A stretch of 64,000 bases of DNA from Yarrowia lipolytica. Taxonomy: Eukaryota > Ascomycota > Dipodascomycetes > Dipodascales. A model generated the notes under the pieces. The model did no database searches, was not told the DNA's origin, and saw only the letters and a list, made by a program, of their open reading frames with translations. The translations under genes and the position numbers were made by a program. This document shows positions 11,715 to 21,742 of the stretch, one piece after another (positions within the stretch are counted from its first letter, which is position 1; each line of letters begins with the position of its first letter). The stretch is taken from NCBI RefSeq assembly GCF_001761485.1, contig NC_090771.1, positions 2,480,001 through 2,544,000 of the forward strand, in the 5' to 3' direction.

Positions 11715-12683
11715 ACCGATACAAGCAGAGCAGGTGTTGACAACGAAATTTGCTGTGGGATTGTTTTTTTATTATAATCACGTGACGGCAGCTCAGCATG
11801 CCATCGCGTGAACACGCACCTCAACGTGCTTATTTATTGTATAAAAGTAATTAATTAATGTGTACTCTGATAAGCGATAAGGACCAAGGAAATATGGTTG
11901 GATCCAGCGGAATTGGTTCCATCCATAGATACAATAATCTCGCCTTTGCCCCTTTCAAAAATTTGAGCGACGGAGATATAAAGACATGGTAGTCTTATCC
12001 TGAAAGAAAGTCCTGTAGAGACCCACATGTCTTTATATCTCCTACGCCAAAGATATCATTTATTACCATAAATGTCGACTCTCAAGACAATAGTGTCCTT
12101 CTTGTACTTTATCTCCGATTGCAAGGCACTTGGGTTTCTTGTAGTAGGACTGGGAGATAAGACAGACGAGAGAAGGGGCCATGTTAGGCTGTTGGATAGG
12201 GTTGGCAGAGTGTCAATTGATTGTTAGTTATTGTCTGAGTTGTATCTCAAAAGGGGTTCAATTCATGATACGATGTATCTAACAAGATAACTAAAACCCC
12301 AATATTAGTTGATATATCAATCAAAGCAAACATCGAGGGGATCCACTGGCTCTCTATGGAGGTATCAGAACACTTCTATGGAGTATCCTATCTTGAAAAA
12401 GCGAGATGAATATAATATCATAGTATATTACCCCTCTTGTAGTGGAAAATCCCCCTTCAGCCGTTATGTTTGCAGCAGAAACGCCCCTCTCCATCAACCC
12501 AGTCTTATCTTGTCTCATTTTGAGCGCAGTAGCTGTCGTACAAATACGTCATAGATGATCAGAAGTCTCTGATCTACATCTGGCCTCATCTGCTACTTCT
12601 TCCTAGTGAATGTATTAGTTGGTTATATATAAGTTAGATTGTGAGATACCCAGTTGGTCACAGCTCAGCTCTAAGCTTGAGGC
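11715..12683. other. Convergent intergenic region with GGAGATA-type boxes
   Basis: This lies between the 3' ends of the second MFS gene (+) and the oxygenase gene (-), so no promoter is expected. It nevertheless holds about seven GATAA/TTATC motifs between 11868 and 12510, recurrent GGAGATA/TATCTCC boxes, and a 17-bp inverted repeat at 11972-12042. No ORF in it looks like a gene. Confidence 0.55.
11972..12042. repeat. 17-bp perfect inverted repeat with 37-nt loop
   Basis: The arm GGAGATATAAAGACATG (11972-11988) is answered by its exact reverse complement at 12026-12042. A transcript from either strand could form a stable 17-bp hairpin. It sits 260 nt past the stop of the second MFS gene. Confidence 0.85.
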
Positions 12684-13610
12684 CTACAGCTTGTACTCAA
12701 CCTCTCCCATCTGCATTAAGGTATGAGCAATCCATTGTTCCTGTTCCTCAAACAGCTTCATGGTCTCCTCATTGCTCAGCTCCCCACTTTCCAGACCCTC
12801 ATGCATCTTCTGGAATCGCTTACTCAGCACGTCTGCTCGGTAGCTCATCCACTGCTTGAACAGCTCCTTCTTATCGGAGATAGGCTTGACAGTAGTCAGC
12901 ACAGAGTCGTCCTTTGTCATGGCGTCACGTGGACGGAAGCTGGTGACCAGTGTGATTCGCTCCCGGTCAAGCTCAGCTGGTCTGGAAGCCATGTGAAGAA
13001 TGTAACCTCCTTGAAGGATGGTAGCATGTCCCATCTTAGGATCAGCAACCTTTACCATTTCTCCAGAGCCCTTCTGTAACACGGTTTCACCGCCAACCAT
13101 GTTGTTCGTGTCGCTTACCATGAGAACACACACGAATGGGTAGCTGTCATTGTGCCAGCCAACAACGGGCTTGGTGTCTCCGGCGGTGGAAATGTTCGTG
13201 TGGGCGATTTCGTACTCAAAAACAGGCACGAGATCAACTCCGGCCAGCTTGGAGACGGTTGCAATGGTTCGGGGATGGGTCCAAGCAGCCGTGGTGAAGG
13301 GGGTTTCTTTGGAGAAGCCCCGCACTTGGTATGAATTGATAGAAGAGGCGAACGAGAAGTTGTCCAGAACGTGGTCAGACAGAATCTCACGACGCATAAG
13401 ATGAACGGCATCCTCGGTGAACAGACTGAAGGGGGCTGTGACTGCAGTTTTGGAGATGCCTCCGGAAAGACCCAGTTCCTCCATGCTCATTTGGTATGCT
13501 GGAGAACCAACATTCAAATGAACATCCGGGTCGAATTCGACCATTGGAAGCGTCAAATTCACCGTAAATATGGGCTTATGGGTAATGGAGGTTGCAGTGG
13601 GGGTTTCCAT
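12684..13610 (-). CDS. 2-oxoglutarate/Fe(II)-dependent oxygenase family protein
   Basis: A 308-residue soluble protein of the fungal 2OG-Fe(II) oxygenase type. The expected iron triad is visible: HND with H153 and D155 in GWHNDSYPF, and the distal His at about H206 in GGYILHMASRP. The candidate 2OG-binding Arg is about R218 in RERITLVTSFRP. The double-stranded beta-helix core spans about residues 90-230. A charged helical C-terminal extension (about 235-300) follows. Such enzymes hydroxylate or oxidise a substrate with 2-oxoglutarate and O2; the substrate here is not known. No signal peptide or membrane segment is seen, so it is probably cytosolic. A TATAAA-like element about 80 nt upstream on the coding strand (near 13692) fits the start. 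The gene converges on the second MFS gene. Confidence 0.85.
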   Translation of the reverse strand: METPTATSITHKPIFTVNLTLPMVEFDPDVHLNVGSPAYQMSMEELGLSGGISKTAVTAPFSLFTEDAVHLMRREILSDHVLDNFSFASSINSYQVRGFSKETPFTTAAWTHPRTIATVSKLAGVDLVPVFEYEIAHTNISTAGDTKPVVGWHNDSYPFVCVLMVSDTNNMVGGETVLQKGSGEMVKVADPKMGHATILQGGYILHMASRPAELDRERITLVTSFRPRDAMTKDDSVLTTVKPISDKKELFKQWMSYRADVLSKRFQKMHEGLESGELSNEETMKLFEEQEQWIAHTLMQMGEVEYKL

Positions 13611-16344
13611 GGGAACTGGTTGTGTTGTGAAAACGGTTGTGTTTTGTTTGTTGTAAAGAGAAGCGACACACGGGCAGCAACCTAGGCCGCCTTTATAATC
13701 CCCATTTGTGTTTGTGTCACTTGTCTTCGGTTGCTCCCACTCGTCCTACTGGTATGAAGACGGACCAGGAACCGTTTCCTAAAACAGTATCGCACTCCAG
13801 TAGCGCGTGTGGGGTATGTGTGTGTCGTGGTCTTCCTATGATAAGGTGCAAGTGGCGGTCCATTTCGGCGGTCCAGAGACAAACCGACAACGGCGTACTA
13901 TCATTGGTTTTGTTCTCTTGAGTCCCAGTCTCCCATATCTCTCAGTATCACCCGTATCTCCTGTCGACTATCTTCTCTCAGATTAGATAAACAGATATGA
14001 CCAGACAGAGTTGGCGGATTACAGGAGGCGAAACTTAGACCAGGGAATGGAAACAGAAACAAATCTAGAATGCGCTATAGTGAGGCTATGGCCATTCTGG
14101 AACATATTATGTAATCAGAATCACTCACAGAATATGTTCTCACTTTCAGATTGTCTCTGGCGCCACTAACGCCTCCTACACACTGAACCCCCACATCACT
14201 GATAAAGTTCACTATCAGAAACTCTGCCTTTAATTTTGCAATATTTTGTTTGGCTTTGACTCTCCTTGTCTCCGATGATTCCACCACAAGACCTTCCTAT
14301 CTGACCCACTAACGCTGCAAGCACGGGTAGCCTCTTCTGCCGCGCTTTTTTGCCTATTTGAGAAGTATATCTGTATCGTGTTTTTGGGGCTTGCCAGAAT
14401 TGGGGGTTTGTAGATCAAGGAGTGGACTTTTCCGACTTTTCCGACTTTTCCGACTTTTCCGACTTTTCTGACTTTTCTGACTTTTGAACTGGTGATGCCC
14501 CGGACAAGAGGATACAAATATCTGATTATTTTTATCCTGTCGCATCTACAAGTGTCGGTGACTTTGCACTTTCGACAGCCAAAAATCGCGATAACCACAT
14601 CCCACATCTCGCTTTTCTCCTCCCAACGGATACATGTCCTGAAAAGGAAGGGCTAGAGGGGGAAGACAGTGAGTCATGGGGACAAATGGAAGGATATCGG
14701 GCCCTTTGACGGTACCATTTGAAAGCCCTCGATTCCAGGAATCCATCCATATACTTGGTTTGTCTCTACCGTCGCTTCAGCGTCCATACGGGAACCCCAA
14801 AACATTACCCCACGTCCAGAATCAGAAGCTACATCGTGACCACTAGTGGTTTTGTAATTGGCTGCTGACGAGGGGAATCTATAGCCAGGTCCCGAACACG
14901 TTGGATTTTAATTGGCGAGTCAGTTCAAAAAGGACAAGCACGTACCGGTAGATACGACGTGAGACCTATAGGTCTTCCACGGATGTACAAGGAACTTGCT
15001 CCATAATAACGATGCAAGAACCAGCATCGTCGTGGTACGGGACTGAGGGTCTCACCAGTCCGTATTGGAGCTTCTGGTATTATTCATGTCCGACTCTGTG
15101 CAAGATCAGAGCTTCGAAATATATAATATGTCTCCTGTTATCTCTCTTTTAAGCCGTATTATCGTGCACTTTTACTGTAGCCATGTGGGAAGTTGAAGAC
15201 ACCTGCACAAACCAACGATGTCTTACCTGGTGGCGAGGGACTACGGTTAATGATTGGAAAAACCTTGACGTGGGTGACAAACCACTAGTTTCCATTCTGA
15301 GGGAGCAGAATTTGGTCACCCTGATGGCGTGCTCAGTCCCTTCTTCCACTAGGGGTGCGGAGACTCTCTGAAAAGTCTCTCTGATAGAGAGAAGAGTCTG
15401 GTTATCAGAAAGCCTCCCAGAAATAAGTCGTGAACGTGTTTGTTATATAAAATTCCACTTATTCAACAACTACAAATAGGTGTGTCTGGGAGACGACGTG
15501 AGATGAGCTGTGTCGACGATACGTGAGGCTCAGCGTCAATTCACGTACCATATGTTCGTCCTTGTCCAAGTTGACCGCAACATTCAGCGAGTGCAAGCTC
15601 GCCGGAGCCCGTATTTGCATTTTATTGAGCAATATGGAACCAACAAACCTTTCTATTGAATCATATCAACTCCATATGGACCTCTGGAACTCTCAACCCA
15701 GCCTAAAGAGCCCAAGTCTTAATCTCTAAGTCAAAGATAGTCAGACATGACATAGCAGTCAAAAACAGACGATCGCGTAACTCTTGGTTTGATGGTTGCA
15801 AAAGGTTGCTTTTCGGCAGGGCTGTTTGAAACGTCATCCTGGTTGACCCTTTTAGAACGTGTCTGTATCACTGGACAAGATGTCCGCACATCCTCATTGT
15901 CTCTCGTTGTCTCTTCCTCAAGGCCTTGAACTAGTCCATAACCAGAGACCTGATCATTTACACACGAGCTATAGCTATAGAAGACTTGCGAGACTTACTA
16001 TAACTCGAGTTCTCAGCAGAACTACCGATGTGTCGGTTCCAACTGTTCTACCTCCATGACTCTCATGTGAATGCTGGAGGCCACTCTGTCTCATCGAAGT
16101 CAGGTGTTTTCACTGGTCTGTGGTAGTAAAAGCCACCCAGACCTTCCATACTAGTTGAAGGCTGCTATACTTGTTTTATTGCCCTATATAATGCCCATTT
16201 GTCACATTCACTATCTGTCACGTCATCAAACAGCTACAAGTGGCAACAAGATAGCAAGTTCCAAGTCACCCTTCATAATACTGCGTAATAGATACCTCCT
16301 AAGCCTTCTTACGTTTCCCACTCCAAGTCTGTCTTCATTCACGC
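13611..16344. other. Non-coding interval, 2.7 kb
   Basis: The first few hundred bases hold the promoter of the oxygenase gene, with a TATA-like site near 13692 and several TATCTC/GATAA motifs at about 13930-14000. A 9-bp tandem repeat lies at 14425-14485. No ORF here has ATG start, length and protein character together; one minus-strand frame near 14075-14287 contains a donor-like GTGAGT but starts at GTG. Confidence 0.6.
14425..14485. repeat. 9-bp minisatellite, about 6.8 copies
   Basis: The unit GACTTTTCC is repeated head to tail four times, followed by two GACTTTTCT copies and a partial GACTTTT. The third-from-last base change is shared by neighbouring copies, as expected from local duplication. 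It lies in non-coding DNA. Confidence 0.95.
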
Positions 16345-16476
16345 TCAACTAATAACACACAAGCCAGCTTCATCCTCCTGCTCATCTTCGCGCTGGTACC
16401 GCTCAACCTCCCATTGAGTGGTTGTCATGGGCGTTCGGGGAGGCGGCGGAGGCGGTGGAGGAGACGCTGTTTTCAT
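16345..16476 (-). CDS. Candidate 43-residue micro-ORF ending in a CAAX-like motif
   Basis: ATG at 16476 opens a 43-codon frame: a run of eight prolines after MKTAS, then a polar, strongly acidic stretch, and the exact C-terminus GLCVIS. C-V-I-S fits a farnesylation (CAAX) box. Yeast a-factor precursors are also short CAAX peptides, but this acidic tail lacks the hydrophobic look of a mature lipopeptide pheromone, so that identity is not supported. The leader upstream of the ATG (to about 16620) is C/A-rich on the coding strand, like the leaders of other genes here. The purine/GGN-rich complement makes a chance ORF possible. I do not recognise a family. Confidence 0.3.
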   Translation of the reverse strand: MKTASPPPPPPPPRTPMTTTQWEVERYQREDEQEDEAGLCVIS

Positions 16477-17014
16477 CTGTGTAGTTTGGTCGCGCCTTTG
16501 TGTGTTCGTTTTTGTATTCGCGTGTGTCTGCGATCTTGTGTGTTGTGATTGTGCTGAGTTTGTGCGGTGTTTGTGTGGTTGCGGTGTTGTGGTGTTTATG
16601 AGTGTCGCCAGCTTGGTCACGTGTCGTGTTAATATGAGGACTTTGAAATTACAAAAAGTTCTTTCCGCCTGCTGTCAATTGGCCCTACCGACAAGTGGTG
16701 TTGTTGCCTGCTCTGGTATAGGGGTCACGTCGTATAAATAAAGTGCAGAATCCACGCAAGATAACCTAAATATTATGACTGGTGGGAAACCGTTTTTTTT
16801 GAGAGTCTACTGCTGTGGGCGGAGATGACGATCTGAGAGACTGAAACTTTTTCCAACCATTAATTATCACCATTTCTCCATCCAGTTCAAAAATCCCAGC
16901 TTTTTCTCCAATATTGAGGGTTCTAGCCATAGCGAGTACAGTATGTACATCAAACAAAGATCATAACAGTCACTTGTACAACACAGGTCACTCATCTCTT
17001 CTACACTATCAAAC

Positions 17015-17673
17015 ATGAAACCAAGTACTGCTCAACTTCTCTTCGAAAACCTCGCTAATCACAACCCGGATGTGCTCTCAGACACTTGCAAGTTCTCTCT
17101 TGAACCGGTGGATCTCACCTTGTACGGCAAAGACGCAATTGCACACTTCTGGAGCACATCGGAGTCCATCAATGACATCTATCCAACAATTTACACCAGC
17201 GGAACCACTATCATTGCCGAGACTCTCAGAATGGTGAAGCTGGACGCCGAGCACATGCACTACACGCCCAGCTGGAAGGGCTTAAAAGGTGCAACTGTGG
17301 CTGTTGATATGGTGAGTGCTGTAATACAACGAGACGGACTTGTTAAAGCACTTGAACTCAGTAGCAAAAGCTGACTGTTTTTTCTGAACACACTTATTTC
17401 CCAACAGCTATACTAATACAGACAATAATCATATCCACTCGTGACAATCTCGTCACCTCCGTGCGACACAAGTGGAATCACGTGGACGTGCTGCAACAGT
17501 GCCACATTTTTGACGGCCGAGTGAATCTAGACGTCGAATGCGACCAATTTCTGAACCCAAAGCCTCAGAAGCAGAGGTATTCAGGAGGTCGAGTGGTCAG
17601 TGAGCCTGTCAATGGAATCACCTGTGTCTCTACCACGGCCTTGCAGACTAGTTTTTTGACCTTGAACGTTTAG
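17015..17673 (+). CDS. Small NTF2/SnoaL-like fold protein, one intron
   Basis: Exon 1 is 17015-17311 and exon 2 is 17422-17673, giving 182 residues. The 110-nt intron (17312-17421) starts GTGAGTGCT and ends TACTAATACAG, both near the Yarrowia consensus. Reading straight through instead stops after 119 codons. After splicing, the frame continues cleanly from ...VAVDM into TIIISTRDNLVTS and runs to TAG at 17671. The N-terminal part, with a helix pair followed by LTLYGKDAIAHFW, and the later alternating beta-strand pattern look like the SnoaL/NTF2-like cone fold; I infer this from pattern only. No catalytic residues can be named. An ACTTGTA motif lies about 40 nt before the ATG. It converges on the RhoGAP gene 208 nt away. 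Confidence 0.7.
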
Positions 17674-17881
17674 AACGGGGCGAGTGCAATACTAAAAGTC
17701 TGTGCAAGTCGTGCAGAGAGCAACATCATAGCCTACTAGTACGTACCTGATATTTATTCAAATCATCAATTCATTACATCTTCAAGGTTCGCAGACATGG
17801 GTGGTCTGCATGTAGAGTCTGGGTATATCATAGAGGCATTGACCCACTTGTCAATTCTAGGTGCCGTTAGTCTGTATGCGT

Positions 17882-19720
17882 TCACGGCTCCGGACTACCT
17901 CTGTTGAGTCTGTCTGCGGCCTCCTGGCGAATCTGTCGATGCCGCTCAAACTCCAGCATCATATTGGCGGTCTCGCATCGCTCCTCAAACATCTTAGAGA
18001 GCTCCTCGACCATCTTGCCTCTCTTGGTCGATGCCACGGACCTCGATCGTGGTCCAAACTTTCGAGGTGGAGGGGGAGAAGGAGGAATCTTGAACGTGGA
18101 TGGGTCGATATCTGCGTTAATCTTGGTGGAGGGCTGCAGCACAAACTTGGTGGGAGTTTTGGGTGTGCTGGGAGGCTCCAGTTCAGCTGCCAGCTCAGAC
18201 ACGGAGTTATGTCTCGATCTAGACTGCAATTGAACGGGTTTTTTGGGCACGGGAGGCGGGGGCATGAGCTCCACTGACGAGAGCAGCCCATTGTTGTTCA
18301 TCTGCCGTCCACGTGACTTGACAGGTGAAATCTGCGCGTCGTCGTCTGCGATATCTACGAGCGACTCAACAGACACAGAAATGGGGAAAGGAGGTACCGG
18401 CGCAGCGTCGGACACGTTTCTCTGTCTCAGCGAAGGAGAAGATTTGCTGTTGTTGAGGAAGGTGAGAGGAGCGGATACTTGTCTCTTCGACATGTCGTAC
18501 GCGCCGTCGTATGGAGGGTATGCTGGAGCAGCACCCAGGCCTCCGGCGTTGGGAGCCAGCTGCTGAATTCTATTCACGTCAGTGACGTTAATTCGGGTGT
18601 ACAGCTCGTTCTCAAGCTTGGGGGCCAGAACAGCCCAGTGCTCAATGACATTTTTGAGCAGACGGATACCCACTGCCGTCGAGTCACGCGACGCTGTGAT
18701 TCCCAGCAGTGCAGGTGCAAAGCACACGGATATCGAGTGTTCCGAGTGCCGCGTCACCTGTGTGTTTCTCACAATGCTTTGGAGAAGAGGCACCACGTAG
18801 AGGAAGATGAACAGCGAGGTGACGGGCAGCTGTCGGATCGTATCCTCTGTGTACTCTGCGTCATCCTTGATGGGCAGTGGGATTCTGTCTGCTGGAAGAG
18901 CTGGTTCGGGGCAGTCTCTAAGGAACCGTTTTAGCAAGGAAGCAGCCACGTGAGGTCCATAGTCTGCGAGTTCAAACATTTGGCCTCGATCGCAGTTGCA
19001 TCTGACAATCTCCAGCAGATCTGATCTTGGGGACACTCGAAACACGCCCTCCACATACGGAGCCATCTGTGTAAGATACTCGAGCATGACGTTCCAGATT
19101 CTGGGAGGGTTTCTGGGGTCAAACAGGCGGCCAAACACAGGTTCAACGTGTCGCGGTACGGTGATTTCATCCTCCACCTTGCGATTGTGCAGCAGAACAC
19201 GTGGCGGGATGTTGATGGCTGTGACGTCGATTTCTCGGGCGAGTTGCGACAGCGACGAAACGTGGTGGATTTTGGCCTTGAATTTCGTCGAGATGAAGCC
19301 GCCTAGCATCTCCGTAACCGCTCGAACCCACCACGACTCGTGCACTACGTAGACCTTTCGGACTCTCTTTTTGACGTCTCGTTCGATCATGGCGTATGTT
19401 TTTGTGGCCCAGGACCACGAGGGCCGCTGGGGAGCGCCACATGCAAAGAAAACGAGCACAAACGGCGTACTGGGCAGGTTGCTGACGAGATGCGGGAACA
19501 GAATGGCGTGCGACTTGCTCGAGGGTTCCGGAAGAGCGCTGGAGTCGATAACAACGATGGGAAGTCGGGTCTGAGGGTCCACAGTATCGGTTTGGTAGAC
19601 GATTTTGGCAGCCACGCGCTTGGGATCTTGTGGCACGTCGTTGGCCATGTCACTCGACACGTCCTTGGACTTTGTCGGCGTGGGGATGGCCTTCTTGAAG
19701 ACTTTCTCTTTAATCTCCAT
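17882..19720 (-). CDS. RhoGAP protein with CRAL-TRIO-like N-domain (ECM25/ARHGAP1 type)
   Basis: A 612-residue GTPase-activating protein for Rho-family GTPases. Residues about 35-175 resemble the CRAL-TRIO/Sec14-like module that precedes RhoGAP in ARHGAP1 and yeast Ecm25. Residues about 190-390 form the RhoGAP domain, with the arginine finger at about R228 in YVEGVFRVSP, then LLKRFLRDCPEPALP and the helix SEHSISVCFAPALLG. The C-terminal third is disordered and rich in Pro and Ser, with PPPPVPKKP and PPSPPPPRK segments that could bind SH3 domains, then a charged helix. I start at the ATG at 19720. The frame runs upstream to a GTG at 19939 and would add a hydrophobic helix, but no ATG supports that. 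It probably acts at the cell cortex on Cdc42/Rho. Confidence 0.85.
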   Translation of the reverse strand: MEIKEKVFKKAIPTPTKSKDVSSDMANDVPQDPKRVAAKIVYQTDTVDPQTRLPIVVIDSSALPEPSSKSHAILFPHLVSNLPSTPFVLVFFACGAPQRPSWSWATKTYAMIERDVKKRVRKVYVVHESWWVRAVTEMLGGFISTKFKAKIHHVSSLSQLAREIDVTAINIPPRVLLHNRKVEDEITVPRHVEPVFGRLFDPRNPPRIWNVMLEYLTQMAPYVEGVFRVSPRSDLLEIVRCNCDRGQMFELADYGPHVAASLLKRFLRDCPEPALPADRIPLPIKDDAEYTEDTIRQLPVTSLFIFLYVVPLLQSIVRNTQVTRHSEHSISVCFAPALLGITASRDSTAVGIRLLKNVIEHWAVLAPKLENELYTRINVTDVNRIQQLAPNAGGLGAAPAYPPYDGAYDMSKRQVSAPLTFLNNSKSSPSLRQRNVSDAAPVPPFPISVSVESLVDIADDDAQISPVKSRGRQMNNNGLLSSVELMPPPPVPKKPVQLQSRSRHNSVSELAAELEPPSTPKTPTKFVLQPSTKINADIDPSTFKIPPSPPPPRKFGPRSRSVASTKRGKMVEELSKMFEERCETANMMLEFERHRQIRQEAADRLNRGSPEP

Positions 19721-20765
19721 GGTGACGGTTCTTCTAGTGGTTGCACTAATTGAGCCCAAAAAGGCCAGGGCTATAGCGACTGCTACAGCTGCGAGAACGG
19801 CGAGTCCGGGCAAGAGGGAGTGGCGGCTTTTGGGAGGCAGCCGACCGGTTGAGAGCTGAGAGGAAAGCGTTAGCTCGTGGGTAGTTGGAGATGCTGTACG
19901 TGTATGCGTGATGCGTGTAGGTAGCGTGGTTTGTTTCACGTGATGTGGGAGGACGAAGGAGAATAACAGACGCTATAGAAGTGGTAGAAGTCTGATTTTT
20001 GGTAAATATACTAAACTGATGATTCTCTATAATTATCGGTTTTCCAAATATTGATATTCCGCCCCCATCTCCTTTAAAAGTCCGGCCAATTTCGCCTCGG
20101 CTGTAATATGGAAATCTTATTGGGCCAAGAAAGCCAGGTGTGCGAAAATAAAACCAAGAAAAGACCTGGGATTTGAAGGCCCGTAAAACACGGCAAAATA
20201 TTGCGCAATTGCAGAAATTTAACAACGGAACCATGCCTACTGTTCCCAAGAACCGCTTGTTGTGTGTGTCTAGCCTCTCCGTCACAGCCGGTTTGTTGAC
20301 ACTCCGTCTCCCAGGCAACGGGCTGCGTCCCAGACGTGCATACCGTACTACCTGAGAGCTGATTGGCACTTTGGGCATTGATTTCTTTTTGCCTGGGTTG
20401 AGTCCATGCCACCTTGCTGTGGCAATTGAAACCTACGGCAGCCTTGTCTGCTGTTTTTTTGTGGGGGAAACACTGTAATGTAAAACCCAACTGCCTTACC
20501 TTGTTTCAGGTTGCAGAACAGTTGTGTATCTGAAGCACATTGGTTGCGAACTGCTGCCATCAGGTAAAGGACCTGGGATTCGCAGTATGCACTTGTAGCT
20601 GCGCAGTATGAAAGCAATTGATGTAATAGATAAAGATTCTATGACACAATCGCACTCCGTTTATTATCTGCTACAAGTGGCTTCTCTTCAAGTATCGCAC
20701 AGTAGATACAGTACAACTACTCATTATGAGACTTGTGCTGGTTGCAACCGAGCAGTTAGTGGACG

Positions 20766-20804
<39 letters not shown>

Positions 20805-21742
20805 GGGATGTTGCCGGAGAAACGAGCACGTGGACACGTGTGGGATTAAGGGGGCAGTTGTAAGTTCGTGTTGACACGTGCAATCACGTGTATATCACGT
20901 GGTTTGGTAAACATATGATACGCGGGGAAAGTGGGGCGGAATTTCCTTTTTTTTTCGTTTTTTTTTTTCGTTTTTTTTTTTCCTTTTTCTAAAAACCCAG
21001 GCTGGCTACAGTTGGTGGATGAATCGAACTCCCTCCCATTTGATTCGGCTCTGGTGACTGCTGTTTAAGGGCTCTTTCGGCTCACCAAAAATAGACTACC
21101 AAAGCGCGTCTGTTCGAACCACGGTTGGGTGGAGGATGAATATGTTTCGTAGTTTGATGATTAGTAGGTGGATTCGGATTGTTTAAACTGCACAAGAATC
21201 TTTGGGATCCCTTTCGGTTTCAATGTTTTTTCAATATCCAATTTGGCTCATATATCGCCATTTCATGTCTATTCCCTACTGGTATCACTCTCTAGGTCTC
21301 TTACACACTCTCGTACCAGACAGGCATCAGAGATACATCTCTCGTGAGTAGTACATAGTACAAAGCTCAATAGTGCTTTTTGGAGTCTGATATCCCAATT
21401 TATCTGATTTCTCCGCTTCTTTCCAGACAAATACGTCCACAAAACCTCCAACAAAACATTGATATGTGAGCTGCTAACAATCCGTTCATACATACGCAAC
21501 AATGTGTGAGATAGCTTAACATTGTGTGTAAACGCGCCGGTGGTGCTCTGATTTGTATACTGCAAGTTCTGGGTTATTTCAGGTGCAGTAAATAACCCCC
21601 TGGAGCTACTTATATCCCCCTAACTCCACCCCAACCTCTTCTTCTCGCCAACCGGAGTTTTGAATAAAGTTCACGTAAATGCAGTGTTCATACATCACGA
21701 TATTGGAACACCGTTTTGCAATCAACCCCATTCAACAACAAC
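19721..21742. other. Divergent promoter interval between the RhoGAP and RCY1-like genes
   Basis: No gene is supportable. It contains a (TA)16 microsatellite at 20769-20801, T-tracts punctuated by CG at about 20942-20988, and several CACGTG-related sequences at 20826-20900. Promoters of both flanking, divergently read genes must lie here. Confidence 0.6.
20769..20801. repeat. (TA)n microsatellite, 33 nt
   Basis: An uninterrupted alternation of T and A, sixteen full units plus one base, in the divergent intergenic region. It is likely length-polymorphic between strains. Confidence 0.97.

Noticed and set aside
19721-19939. N-terminal extension of the RhoGAP protein with a hydrophobic helix
   Set aside because: It begins only at GTG, and I found no upstream ATG exon or acceptor. 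The helix is curious, so the 5' end deserves transcript mapping, but I did not include it.
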